DNA from: Pezizomycotina sp. ARF18
Lineage: Eukaryota; Ascomycota
DNA: 64,000 bases
Direction: 5' to 3'
NCBI GenBank assembly: GCA_002224055.1
Contig: AZLU01000062.1
Location: 140,956-204,955, forward strand
Made by a program: the position numbers and the translations under genes. Each line of letters opens with the position of its first letter. Within the stretch, counting starts at the first letter, position 1. Positions 10,903 to 23,872 of this stretch are shown here, piece after piece. The notes beneath the pieces were generated by a model. It did no database searches and was not told the DNA's origin. It saw nothing but the letters and a program-made list of their open reading frames with translations.

Positions 10903-13851
10903 GATGTTAAAATAGTAAAATATTTACTTAACTCGGGGGTAAACCCGAACGGACATAAATGTTAAAAACGCGAAATATTAGACACTATGAGCCCTTTACA
11001 GTTTGCGCTGGTTGCAGGAAATTTAGAATTAGCTACGGAACTCATCAAAGCTGGATCCAATATTGACGAGCCTGATTCATCCTGGAAAAGGAGCGTCTTA
11101 GTTCTCGCTATCATCGGCGCACACTTGGGACGCAACAAACAATATGTCCCCAATTGGAATCTAATTACAAATGGTGCAAATATGAAAGCGACAGCTTCGA
11201 GGAAGCTTTACAATGCGACTACCAAGAGTTATGCAGTAATTCATGTCAATATCATCGTGACTCGCATCTGAGTTTGGTTCGGCTTCTAATCGAGAAGAAA
11301 GCTAGGATAAACTTTGAGGAACCCGGCAAAGCTACGAAGCTCCGCTCCCTCCTCACCCCTCCACTTAAGAAGAAAGGCCTTCGCTACAATGAAGGCATCG
11401 CGGTACTCATGAGGAACGGTCATTCGCCGCTCACTGCTGCTGCAAAATATCGACAATACGAGATAGTGAAGCTCCTAATAGAAAGAGGTGTCGACTTGGA
11501 ATATCTCACTAGCGATAGAGACGCTTCCGCGCTGCAGGAATGCATCTTCAGTAGCGAAGAATGGAAACGGTAATTAGGCATGGTTCGTGGCGCCAGACCT
11601 CACACGTTGTACTCTTCCATGTTTTCAATGGTGCTCAACATATCTAAAATAATCGAGGTAGTTGACACTCTACTTCAAGCGAAAGCAGATTCTAACTACC
11701 TTAACCACTGCATGCCCAATTATCCCAGCACAGGATACGGCGCGGTGGCTAGCCTCCCTCTTTGGTTACCCTCTCTCCTCTAATTATCCAGCATTGGAGT
11801 TATCAATTTGGACAGGATCTATAGAGCTGTCGAAATACTTCTGCGAGCAGGAGCAACCTACAGAAAGTAGCTTACTCCTCGTTGTGGAAACTTGCAATGA
11901 CCGAATATTTGACCGACTTGCAGAATTGATTACTTTAGCACCAGAGGAATTGATAAGAGCGAAGTCGTCTAAAGGGTAGCCGGATGCAAATGGTTCTAAA
12001 AAAATTCCCTAGTAAAAGTGTTGCGATGCTGGCGGTAATCGAGGCAATCAAAAATGGATACCGATCTTTTCTCGACGAGCTGCTTCACTCTAAGATTTCT
12101 CCTCCGAAGATTTGCTGGAACATCTCCTCAGCTCGTGGATGCTATTGAGATTTGCTGCGAATGCGACACCGGAGACGCTTCAGTTCATTCTCAACAGCAA
12201 TTTTCTAGTCAGAAATGTTATATCGATGTCATCAGCACATCTATCAGCTTGCTGAGGAAAATTCAAAAAATTGGTTCAGAATCGGTTCCCAAATTTGATA
12301 AGATTATAGACCTCCTAATTACGATTGGGCGGATATAAATGCCACAGACCGGAGCGATAGGACGGCATTATTTACAGCCGTTAGGTACAAAAATGTGCCG
12401 GCTTCGTTCAAACTTCTTAACGCTGGAGCGTCTTTGAAAACGGGACCCAGATGCAAAATACATGGCATTCAACCTGGCACGCTACTCGTAAACGCTATTG
12501 AAAAGGCCACTGAACCAATTGTTACGCGTCTCATCCAGGCGTATAACGAGTCAAACATAAATATTAACGAGCCAGGGGTTTCAGAGGATATGTGGGCCAA
12601 AGCGGAGTGGGATGATTGTCCCTGTCAAACGCCTATCGAGACTGCATTTCTAAATTGCGACTTCCAATTCATTTCTCATATTTTGGACAATGCATCATTA
12701 TTGATGGAGCACAATCGCTTCGAACATGTTTAGCTGGGGCTGCTTGTTATGGTGTCCCAGTTCGGTCGAGTTTCTTTTCAAAAATGGTACAGATCCAGCA
12801 AACGCAGAAGCCTTATGATTGCAGCAGACCTCAAAAACCTGGGAATACTTAAGACCCTTTTAAAATATTTGAAACCTAGCCTGGATCTTCGGTAACGTGC
12901 AACATAGGACGCGGCGCGATCGATCATACAATATGGCGAGGAAACCTAGAAATGGTCAACGAAATTCTTGGCGGGGGGATCTTGAGGTTGCTAGTCTTCA
13001 AGAAGGTATATTATGCGATTTTAATGATGTTAAATGCTGTACTATCTTGTACGGAGCATTGATAGGACGAACTTGCATATCGTAAGACGTATTCTAAGTG
13101 TTGGAACAAGCCCGGACGACGGCATAGCCAAAACAAAAGAACGGCGACACACAGTCAGAATCTAGCAATAGCTAGATGCGGGAGCGAATCCAAATACGGA
13201 ACTAATGAGTGGAATGAAGTCTACCGCGTTACAACTTGCGATAGAGAGCAAGCAGCGCCTAATTATTAGGATGCTTCTGCAATACCGCGCCGATCCAAAT
13301 TCTTTTTCGCCATACGGAGATAGTGGAGCACCAATCCAGCAACTAGTCGAGCAGGGAGACATCGAGCTTGTACAAGTCTCGCTCAATTATGGAGCAAAAC
13401 CGGATACTATCACGGAAGGGTGCCGCACACAGCTTTGCAAATCGCATGCCGGACGGCCACAAAGAGATTGTTGACATGCTCCTGAGAGCGAGCAGCGAGC
13501 GGATGTGAACGCGCCGCCAGCTACGGAATACGGTGCAACTGCACTTCAATTCGCTGCTATCAGTGGCTTCTCGGTATCGCTAATTTACTTTTAGATCACG
13601 GAGCTGACGTCAACGCCGCGGCTGCAGAGGTTACGGACGAACCGCATTGGAAGGCGCGCGGAGCACGGAAGAATTGATATGGTACAGTTTCTTATCACGG
13701 CGGGAGCGGATATCACCGACCACTCTCCGCAGGGCCAATCCTTCCGGCGATGGATTTCGCTTCTAATAATGGACATCATGAAACGCGGAGACTACTCGAA
13801 TCGTATAGAGATGGAGGAACAGAACTGGGAGAAGAAGATCAACCTTCATAG
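10903..13851 (+). pseudogene. Large ankyrin-repeat protein gene, fragmented by frameshifts
   Basis: About 2.9 kb of ankyrin-repeat coding potential spread over all three forward frames. Recognisable repeats include IVKYLLNSGVNPNG (10912), PLQFALVAGNLELATELIKAG (10990), PLTAAAKYRQYEIVKLLIERG (about 11430), ALQLAIESKQRLIIRMLLQ (about 13225), ANLLLDHGADVNAA (about 13580) and MVQFLITAGADITDHSPQG (about 13680). The last segment, in repaired frame, reads MDFASNNGHHETRRLLESY and ends at TAG 13849-13851, which matches the usual C-terminal cap of fungal ankyrin proteins. Ankyrin repeats mediate protein-protein binding. No N-terminal effector, NACHT or Clr5 domain was found upstream. Breaks are roughly every 150-400 bp, denser than in the metabolic genes, so genuine decay is possible in addition to sequencing error. 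Confidence 0.75.
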
Positions 13852-14295
13852 TTCAATTTCTAGTGGTCCTCCTTTATTAATTAGTCATTTTATAATACGG
13901 ATTCTTCATTCTTTGCTGGGTGGATACAATGTCTCTATTCAAATTGCCTTCCGATTCAAAATGACTTTCGTATTTAAACTTCAGGCCTGGTTGATCAATT
14001 GAGAAAACAGAAATAGAAAGAGAAAATGTGAAAACCTAAAGTTCTCTAGTCTAGCATCCTATTTCTCCACGCTTACCACTGTCTGTGGTTGCTCAACGGC
14101 CAGCAAGGCTACTGTTGTATAATTCTATTCGTCCACAACTGCCATATCGCGCCTCAACATTCCCGAGGAACAAACCCAAGCAGGAGGGGGCATGCACCGC
14201 GATCGAACCGAGCTAACCCCCCCTACTTGTCGCAACCGCGAAGAGCTTCTGCGCACTATGAGCTTAGCAGGGCTCATGGATCGCGGTCTAAAACT
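13852..14295. other. Intergenic, no gene recognised
   Basis: Downstream of the ankyrin gene. It contains a CG-rich patch (14150-14290) unlike its AT-rich surroundings but no open frame or RNA that I can identify. Confidence 0.4.
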
Positions 14296-14655
14296 AACAT
14301 CGCTTGACAAGGTCAAATAGAAGTATAGCGTAGGCGAGGCTTCGAAAGCATGAGCTCAACGAGGAATGTACGAGAAGGCGCTGTCGCTGAGTACAAACTC
14401 AGCAAGAAACCGGGGTGCCCAGGGTGTTCTCGAAGAAATATTTTTCCTTCGATGTATTCGATGCGATAGACATAATCCAACATCGCTTGACAAGGTCAAA
14501 TAGAAGTATAGCGTAGGCTGAGGCTTCGAAAGCATGAGCTCAACGAGGAGATGTACGATGCGCTGTCGCTGAGTAACAAACTCAGCAAGAACCGGGGTGC
14601 CCAGGGTTCTCCGAAAATATTTTTCCTTCGATGTATTCGATGATAGACATAATCC
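14296..14655. repeat. Tandem duplication, about 183-bp unit, two copies
   Basis: Copy 1 is 14296-14478 and copy 2 is 14479-14655. Both start AACATCGCTTGACAAGGTCA and end GACATAATCC. Differences are mostly one- to two-base insertions or deletions (GTAGGCGAGG versus GTAGGCTGAGG, AAGAAACCGG versus AAGAACCGG, CCAGGGTGTTC versus CCAGGGTTC). This is the same indel-dominated pattern as the duplication at 6351-6655, in non-coding sequence. Confidence 0.95.
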
Positions 14656-15315
14656 AATGATCATGGGGCTTGAGAATATTCGAAGGGGGAGTCTTCAAGA
14701 TTGTGGGAGATAGAAAAGGTGAATGACGGGTGAGTCCCTTAATCAGAATCGCCACTTGCTACTCTCTAATTCAATTACAAATTTCATGATTTTCCCAAAT
14801 TAATTCCCCTCGAAAAGGAGCCTGGTAGGCAAAAGGTTGAGTCAAGTCGTATGCTCCTGCGGAGAAGCGTCAATTTAGGAGATTCTTGTGCACTGACTCG
14901 CCCAGAGCTAATCATCTAATGATCTTCTTGACTATGGTCAGTACCATTGAAACGCTTCCGGGCCATCAAGAAGTGTTTTATCAATTTACTTGAAGATATA
15001 TGCTAAATCCATTGATAGAGTCTAAAAGAGACTTGTTTTCCCGGCGAAATATATGAAACAGCCCTAGGTGACGGAAGACATTCTATCATGCGGCCTTACC
15101 CTGAGGAATACAATAGTAAATAGTAAATAGTTTTGCATGATGGGAATTTTTTTTAAAGTTTGAGAGGAACTGGAAGAACAAGGGATCCCGGGGGAGGGTT
15201 TTTTAGAGAGAGAGAGAGAAAGGAAGGAAGAAGAAAAGAGGAGGAGAGAGAAGACAGAGAACAGAAGAGGTGGATAATAGTGGAAAATAGCATGTAGTGT
15301 TGGAAAGTGGAACAT
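14656..15315. other. Intergenic with polypurine tract
   Basis: No gene recognised. It includes a purine-rich stretch at about 15202-15270 dominated by GA, GAAG and GAGG motifs, preceded by short A/T runs, just downstream of the CorA-like gene. Confidence 0.5.
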
Positions 15316-17590
15316 TCAGTAATAAGGGTTAGCTATTCTATGGATATCCTTGCAAACGATGCGGTTCCTTGCGCCAGGTAACAAGCCCCGTTTATTCCTC
15401 AAGTCAAAAAGATACCATCCTCCTATCGTGACTACCATAAGGGGGACCGTGATTATTACGAAGATCCACATCTCCGGTTTGGCGCGAAACTGAATAAAAC
15501 CATGGTGCATATCCTTATGGATAGGTATCCATGCTCAGCCATGTCTATACAATCTTGTCAGCTAATGACTTACTACCCTTCAATGACGATATGTATAATG
15601 ATTCTTGAGTACTGACCGCCACGAAATTCGCAGGGAGGAAGATCAATGCAACTACAGTTAAAGCTTTCATAGTTTTGGCTTCTATTGGAAATTTGAGATC
15701 TTGTTAGTTACAGAGCTATTTGCTGAGTTCAGAAGTAATAGGATAATTTCTTCAAACCTCTTGTTGCTAACATTGATAACTCCAGCATGACCGCTCCTCC
15801 ATCGTTTGTAGATTTTCCCAATTCTTTCATGACATTGCTATCCATTAATGAAACAATATCCCTGAGCTAAATAGTGTAAGCTACTAGGTGAAAGTTCCCA
15901 AAGAATAAAAAGAAAAAGAAAAGGGCATATAATCCATGGAGACTTACAATAGTCGCAACTTTCTCGGAACGTTTGTATAAAACGTCCACTATGTTTCTAT
16001 AAAATTTGTGGAGAGTCTGCTCTTTTCAGATCGTGTTTGAACGACTTGTATCGCGAAGCCTTCTCTGCGCAATCTGGTTCGATTTCAGCTGCTTGTTCTG
16101 CAAACTCCTCCAGCGCATCGATAACTTCAATGTTCATTTTTAGAACATGACTCGCAAGGAGTAGCTGGTCCATCCAGAAAACAATCAATTGTAGGTCTTT
16201 GAACTTGACTTGATCATCATACTGGTTATCCGCTTTGGTTTCGACAGTTGAGAATCCTACTCGGTCAACTATCTCATTAAATCTTTCGGCCATGAAGTTT
16301 ATATAAGTTCTCCACTTCTCAGTCGCCGCTGATAGACATAGAAGCGGAAAGTGTGTCCAGTGGCCCGCAAATCTGTTAGCCGCCTCTGGAGACTTTAGTA
16401 CGTCTCGAAGCCTGCGTCCTATCCCTTCTGTTGGCTTGATTAGGATTGAATCATTTCTATTTCTTGCAAAATCAAAGCATTGATAAACCCGAAGTGCCGC
16501 AAAGAGTACGGGTTCCGAGTATTTTTACTGCCGTTCGGCTCCACATGTTTCAGGAGGAAGCAGAATTCTGGATTGATTTAAGAATTAGTTTCCGATCTTG
16601 AGTACTTAAGCGTCAAACGGATATTTTTGGTATAAGCATCGCCACGCTATATTTGATAAATATTAATCTTTGGAGAGGCTATTACGATACTAAATGCTCG
16701 GGCTGGTTCTGATAGTCACTTGCTAACCATTAAAGGTCAAAGCGTGAGGCTACAGCTTAATAACTTCTTTGACTCGACGAGCACACCATATAACCACGTC
16801 TGCTCAAACCGAATCAAAATCCGCACACGTACCTATAGCTCTTTCGCCTCCCTCAATCCTCAAATGAGGATAAAATCCGGAAAATGCTTCATCGACTCCG
16901 CTTTCTTTCACTCCAAATGCGTTTAAAATATGCAAGAAATCCGGGAAGACGTCAAGGTGGGAGAATAGCGCTTGCGCCGCCTTGGCGCTTAAGAGCACCG
17001 GTCCCCATGAATAGTCCTGATGCAAGTGCTATAAAACCAGCGAAGTTAGTATCATTTGCCATCATGATCAACGCGACACGAAAGGTTCGCAGGATTGCGT
17101 ACTTACCACAAGCGCCCGGCGTTTTCTTTTTTGGGGTTTGTTTTCTAGCATGTATCAGCTTTTTTCGTGATCTCAAGAGCACCAGCACTGTGTCGCCATA
17201 GTAATAAACCTTACACAAGTGATTTGTGCATCGAGCGGTAAATTATAGGGCTTGCATTCTACTTACAATAATGTATTCGTTGAGAGATTCCTCCGTCTCG
17301 ATATAAGTTGGATGTGCGCCTTTTCTCGTTAGCTATGAAGCGGTTCTACCGGTTCTGGAAACACATCCCCAACCATTCTCTGCGCTTACCATTGACATCA
17401 ATGTCGCAAACTTCAACATCAATGTCGGACCGGGATTGAAGAGACGCTGGCTAGACTGTTCAAAATTTTCGCGATACCTTTCAAGTCGTCGTAACATGAC
17501 CCCGGGTGGAATTCCGATAACTGCTCGTTTCATGAAGGGGCCAATTTTGTTGAATAGCTTCAGGTGCGGCGTGGACATCCACAGCACCAA
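15316..17590 (-). CDS. Fungal CorA-like membrane protein (Mg2+ transporter superfamily), multi-exon, partly broken
   Basis: Several dispersed segments fit the fungal CorA-like family. The N-terminus has LERYRENFEQSSQRLFNPGP followed in repaired frame by DIDVEVCDIDVN and a GTAAGC donor near 17390. Another exon reads TYIETEESLNEYI, with a GTAAG donor near 17265. The central part has LFSHLDVFPDFLHILNAFGV and FSGFY (about 16990-16860), matching the family's 'hQV.P.FLdF...FG' region. A helical stalk follows at 16293-15997 (VFWMDQLLLASHVLKMNIEVIDAL). The C-terminal membrane part has MKALTVVALIFLPANFVA near 15650 and AKPEMWIFVIITVPLMVVTIGGWYLF at 15500-15400. CorA proteins are pentameric divalent-cation channels, but whether fungal CorA-like members transport metal is unclear, and I did not see the GMN motif. 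The start is approximate (17590 or slightly upstream). Confidence 0.65.
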
Positions 17591-20349
17591 TTTTCGAATA
17601 GGAAACTCCCGTCATAACAGCTCAGAAAACTATGAACTCTTTCCTGCTCTTGTTATCTCTCTGCCGTAAAGTATATTCGTCTACAAAGATCATGAAGGAT
17701 TCTAGCGTAGAAGGTGCCTTCTCTTTTATGTACGATGCATGTCCGAAAGCCGTCCTCGTTCCTTTTTATTTTATATTTTTTTTCTCTTCGCTTTTCTTTT
17801 CTTACAATGTCACTTTTCCTTCAGCCAAGTTTTGTTGCTTTGGTCTTCATCATGCGTAGGGCGGCAAGTGAACCACCTAAAGTGCATTGGCGAGTCAATC
17901 ACCACATTCTCGCCAACGCCATGGCAGCTCACGCGGCATGTGCACGACATAGCCCTCAAGAAGATATCCAAATGTTCTCCGGCGGGGCTCACTAGAATAA
18001 GCGACAGGAACCACTCGTGAAATTAAAAAATTAGGAAGCACCACAGTAGTTTTCTAGATCTACTGACACTCAGATATCACGATGGATCTGGTTCGATGTC
18101 GCTATGTAGCCACTTGCAAGGCTGGAAACTATAGTCCATTACGTCCTCATGCCATCCCTCATTAATTGGAGAGGGATTAGAAGGAATAAATAACTGAACT
18201 TCGTACATGTTATACCTTCCCCAAGCATTTGAATGAGTTTAGTGGCAATACTCCAACTACTGTGGGGTTATGATTTAGCTAAGCGATATAAATCTCTAAA
18301 AGCGAATGCGCCAGGACAGACCATCCATGGGACGTTCATTGAATGGGATAGCTTTTGATTTATTTTCAAGCCCAAAATCCAAATGTCACGTCGCGTCGTT
18401 ATATTTTCCGTTCATCGCGGCGAATCGCAAAATCCATATCACTTGTAATCGAAAGTGCGCCGTCGCTGGTTCCTTTGAGAAGGTTCGTTTGCTCTCGCAA
18501 ATAACGTCGCTCCTCCTGGTGATTGTTAGCGGTACCCGCCGGTTTCAAGCCATTATATTGCTCAGACTATTTTTTCTTTTCTATATACTGATTTGATTTG
18601 CTTGTTTCTTCTCCAAATAGCCCTTCCTTCTGTGGAAAAATCTCTATACGTACCCCTACTATATATCTAGTTGCATGAACCCGAGTACTACCATCATTAC
18701 CTGTTTTAATGTCGTAATTTCCGGGCAATACTCTATAGAATGTATAAAGTTAGCTCCCCTATGCCTTGTATCTAGACTCTAAGCTCCGAGTAACTCCTGA
18801 AAGATTTGTATTTCGTTCTAGACCGGTTACAAGGAGATATAGGATACTCTTCCAAATATTTGCGAAGTATAGCTACATCGACGTATTTCCTGAAAATCGT
18901 GATGCACGGAAATCCAATGGTGTCTGACACGTTGGACTCCGTCGCATCCTCTTGCAGTTCCTTTGACGATGTCTCCATATTAAGTATATTTGCGATGTCC
19001 AAGCGAATTGAATCCTGTTTGTTGCACAACACAAACCGAGATAGCTCCTGTGGAAATGGTTATCTATGTCCGTAGGGTAAAGTCAGGATTTGTTGTCGAC
19101 CGCCTAGCATAGATCTTGTTTAGATAACAGAGCCACAAAGCTAATGTATATCAAAAAGTCGTTAATAAATTAATATTGAACAGTAGTTTTAGTGAATGGG
19201 GAAGTCTATGTATATTTGGCGGTGATCTTTATCCAAAGTGCTGGATGGCTAAACAGAGAGAGTGGCAATGAGCTGACCTTACTTATCAGTGCACCTAGAG
19301 GAAGTATAATGAGCAGAATGCTCAGGGTCAGCCATGCTGTCATGCAGACTCTGAAGCCTCGTCTTGACTCATCTTCCGGACTACATGTCCCTCATTTTCT
19401 CAAAGACGAATATTAAGCCTTCTCTTGGCAGCCTCGTGCTTTAAACCGGGCAACCGTTTCCTCAGCCTTGAGGGTTCGTTCCTAGACCGTTCCGGAGTTT
19501 AATAGTGCCCTTCGTCGTGGTTTTGTCTCGTCACAAACTGCTGTAGGCAGGGGCGGCGTTTTTCCCCCAAGAGATATATCAGTAGCTTTGTTCTTGTACC
19601 GATACGTGCCAGTACATCGGAAAGTGCCGTCGCGCGATTTAGACCAGTTCTTCAAAATAACAGAAAACTAGTCTCAAAGGTCTTGCTGCATTAAGCCAAG
19701 GCTTTTGATAGTTGACTTGGATTGAAAAAGTGTGAATGTCAGCCTGGATGATTAATTGTCTCAAGACACCGTAGCTGATAGCGTACAGAGACCTCTATCA
19801 TCCGAGGGACAGGATACTACTCATTAATTACTGCGTGTTCACGATTCAGATGCAATGCTCCGAAGACTATCGATCAACTTTTATCTTCTAATAGAACGAG
19901 ACCGCCCGGGGAATAAGAAGTGTTTGGGTAATTATTTGTTGTTTCATATCCAGCCTTTTTTCCCGGGGGCAAGCTAGTCTCGTTTAATGCTCCTGCCACT
20001 TATTTTATTATTAAAAAGTTGTAGGAGCGTCCAAAGAGACTAGGGCAAGCACGCTTTGGGGGAAGAGATCATCTGAGATTTAATTAAGAAAGATATCAAC
20101 TGTAAAAGATAGAAAAACTTCGACAATGAGAGAGACCCAGAAACATCAATAGCAGTTTCTGCCATGGTCAATATCTACGGAAATGGGTTTGCCAAACATA
20201 CCATAGATTCAACCAAATACAAATTCCAATATAGTAATTTTGCAAGTTTCCGATGGTTATAATCTAACTATCAACGATATTTCACCCGAGCAAAAAATCG
20301 ACCATCTTTTGTAGACTCTCAGGATTCATGGTTAAGTATTTATCGCTTT
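17591..20349. other. Gene-poor stretch between the CorA-like and permease genes
   Basis: AT-rich in part, with no domain recognised in any frame. Overlapping open frames at 17632-18020 and 18772-19075 (both strands) are short, low in sequence character and unsupported. It should contain the 5' region of the CorA-like gene. Confidence 0.45.
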
Positions 20350-23300
20350 TCACCTCCGCAACAAGGGCAGGTTCGCCGTGAACCATCTTCCTCGGTCAAT
20401 TTCCTGCCACCAAATACCTTGTAAACGAATCCTCTGACTCCGCCAAAGCCTGTAGAAGTAGCTGTAGCCCGATCGTTTGAATCGTCTCCTAATGAAGGCT
20501 ATTTCCCTCTTTGTGTTAGATGCCATCCCTGTCGCCTCAAGTATAAGGGCAAAAATGGAGTAAATTTCCACTGACCTTATAAGATACTTTATCTCCACGG
20601 CCCGAGCCACCTGCATCATTTTCGTTAGGGGGTTCGATCTTTGCATTCAGTCCAATCAGATTTGAGATTCCAAAGCCCTCAAAGGCGAGCACGAGCACAT
20701 AGTAGAGAATGCCCGCGACGCTAATAGTCCCGATGACGGCAATCGCAACCCAGCCTTTTACAACTCCAGGTTGATATGGTGGAATCAGGTATCCGATGAC
20801 GACGTAGAGATTCAAAGCTAGGTAAAGTATACCGATAACGGCATTGTAAATGTTTCGACGATACTTGTGGTGCTTGCATGATTCTCCCCCGCTGAAATAA
20901 TTGCCTTCGAAGTGGAGACCATGCTCTGGGTTTTTCTGATTTGGTAATCATCTGAGCCGACTGTACAAGGTAACCGAAGAAAGGCAACCGCTATGATTAC
21001 TGTGAGAAAGTTGTAAGCTCGCATTCAGGAAAAGGAGCAATCGCAAGGACTTTGATAGTCTCTCTTCTTGGAGCTTACCGCCAAAGAAGCATGTCCATAT
21101 ACTTGGAGAGTGCCTGGATATGCATAGCCGTCTGATGTCTTGATACGGTACAAGCTAGAATAGTTATGGTGGAGAATATCCAGTGCAGCAGCAGGCCACC
21201 TGTCGGGTGTCAAAGTGTCTTGACTGTTGTGACCATAATTTGCTCCAGGGTAGAATATTTGCTTTGCCTATGACTTGCTTCACTATCGTTTTAAATTCCG
21301 TGTTAGAGTTCGTGGCCAATGTATCGGGTGGGCCCGCGCAAGTACGCACCTCTACTGCAAGTCTAAAGGCCCAGTCAGTGAGATAGATCATGGGTTTGTT
21401 GATTGTATTGTTTTAAAAGATAGTAGACTCACATAGATGACAGATGTCAAGTTTCCAGCACTACTGAAAGCTATCATGAAAGACCACGCCTGCAGGGAAG
21501 GCACATTGAATCCAAACAACTATATACCGGCGCGCGATGCATTAGCACCAGAGGACTATTTTACACTTAAATCCTGCCATCCTCGCCTGGGTGAATGGGA
21601 AGTAAATACTTCTGGGACATATGTGGAAATAAAATTTCCTTCAAGAACACTCGCAAGCTGCATTCGTCTCTCGTCAGAATGTATCAAATACGAACGTGTC
21701 TAGCAGCTAAAGGTGGGAAAGCTTAAGAAAAAAAAAACGGATCCAGACTTACAAATACCCCATTCACGGCAATGTATAGCATACCGACGGTAATAATTGC
21801 TGCGAGTATTCCACGTCGAAATGTTCCAAAATCTTCGATTTCTCCGAGAACAAAAGAAGCATTCTCCCAACCTTGGTAGGTGAAAAGAATATATATCTGT
21901 GAAGAAAAAGAGACCAAAAAAAAAAAAAACCAATTAATTGATTCGCTCCGATAGCGTTACATATATGGTGAACCTTACCAAGGCAATGGCTTTAGCTTGA
22001 CGTAGATTTTCAGGTTCGGAGACATTAGACATTTGGTCCCGGACGTTGAAAATATTTCGTTTACTCGCTTGCACAGCTCCACCTATAATTACTACGACAA
22101 GGATCAAGATCTTAATGAACATAGTCGCCTTGTTCAAAAGTCGGCCGAATTCCCTAGAGATATAGTGAACTAGGCATAAGAAAGCAATTGCTACAATTGC
22201 TATGAAGGATTGCATTGGGGTGTTGACTGTCGCCACCGTCTCGCCAGCACCAAACTTTTTAACTATGGAAGAGGCGTTTCCCAAATATAGTATCTGTCGA
22301 GCCATTTCGTTGGCATTCGTCGCTAGATTGGATATGAATGTTAGCTTGAATTTCCGCCTTCCACCGTCGTCTTTATGAAACATCCTGGCACTCGTTACTA
22401 AAAGCACTAGCAAGGATTGGTTAAAGCTATTACCAGTAGTGTATATAGCTATAAAGAATACTGAATAAACCGTGAAAGCTAACAATCTAGGCTTGCGAAA
22501 AGTTTCATTGAGCTTCAAAGCATAAAGAGAAGTTAGCGCTCTATGCAAGAGTGTCATAGGCTGTCATTCGCGTGAGCTCACAAATACTAGTTCCCCACCC
22601 GTCCAGAAGAACGCTTTACTGAATTGCAGGTAGACGAGAGTGCTGTTTCGGGGCCAAGCCTCACGTTAGCTAGCTTTTCCAACAAATTCCTTCCTATTAT
22701 CCGCTAAGCCCTAGCTGTCTAACAGTGATAGGCAAATATACCTTAAAAAGGAAGACCCAAAGCCGACGACCCAAAGGCACAAAGCAAGCGTGCGGTTACC
22801 GCCGCAGAGAATTAGTACAGTAGCAGCTGTTTAAATGAACTAAATGTTAGTGAAGTGAGGACCTCCTAAAACATTTCAGAAGGACAATGCGCCTTACGCT
22901 TAGTGAAAATCCCTGTTCCAATTTGCTTGTTCACGATAAAGGCTGCGACATCCCATGAATTGAGGATTTTCTCCCTGGCAAGAATATTGCGTTTTCGATA
23001 TGTACGATCAAGTTCGGGAACATCGGTGTCAGTCCGTATACGGTTGTTATTCTTACCATGAACAACCGTTTGATGGTCTCCTGGCTTGCCCACCGTGGAT
23101 GTACTACTTGGCTTGTCGTCAATGTTTGTGATGGCCAAGCCTCCGTATCTATTTCCGGGAAGAGCTTTCAGGGGGCTGGAAGATTGACCACTGGGCCCAG
23201 ATCGTAGGGTTGCCGAAATATCATTGGCACGAGATGTGGGACTATCTCCATCCATCTCACTTGGAGACTCTCGTCCGTTGAAATGCGCTGTGTCAGCTTC

Positions 23301-23872
23301 GCTCAATCCTACATCCCGCATCTGGCTATTGAATCCCAACGCATGCGCATGCGCTGCGCTAGAATAGTGCGTGTTCGAGGAGGCCCCAGGTTGGGTCTCA
23401 GAATGAGGGCCTGAACATCAAGTACGTGTTCTCCCTCAGCGTCAAACTCAGATTCCTCTGGCGATGGTACCACTGCCGAGCGGGACGCGGCACCGGGGCT
23501 CTTGCAACGCCTTCAGATCTCTCAAGATCATCACTCGCTTGGAGAGCTGGTGGTCTCTCGGTGCTCTGTCGTCGGCTATGCGGGGCACTACTTAGGGGTG
23601 AAACAGAATTATCCATTAACAACCCATGTAGGTTTCCGTTGTTTGCGAGATTGCTGGGTCCAGCCTCATCGTCATTCTGAGAATCCGAGTCGTAATTAGA
23701 TGCATTTCTCGGAGGTCTCCTAGAGATGCTATTGCTGGAAGCTCGGCTGCTCGAATTTGTGTGACTGGGGAATAAAACGCTTGTGATACTGTTATTCTTG
23801 GCTGAGAGCGATCCAAGTCTCCCAGTTCAACGGACCCTGGAGACTCGATATGTTTTGCTTTGCGCTCGCCAT
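20350..23872 (-). CDS. MUP1/LAT-type amino-acid permease (APC superfamily), multi-exon, frameshifted
   Basis: Plasma-membrane amino-acid uptake permease, best matching fungal high-affinity methionine permease-like proteins. A long hydrophilic N-terminal tail runs from MASAKQN at 23872 through Ser/Pro-rich sequence (23800-22990). The first membrane segment follows: NSWDVAAFIVNKQIGTGIF (about 22960-22900), the characteristic entry motif. Later exons give LALCLWVVGFG (about 22780), TGGELVF (about 22590), LNETFRKPRLLAFT (about 22520-22480), FNQSLLVLLVTSARM, GWENASFVLGEIEDFGTFRRG (about 21870-21810), AFSSAGNLTSVIY (about 21470-21430), VIGKANILPWSKLW (about 21270-21230) and a last membrane segment VAIAVIGTISVAGILYYVLVL (about 20750-20690). 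An intron donor GTAAGT is at 21752-21747. At least two single-base breaks lie in the N-terminal tail (about 23850 and 23340). The stop is uncertain (20350 or a few bases away in another frame). Confidence 0.8.
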
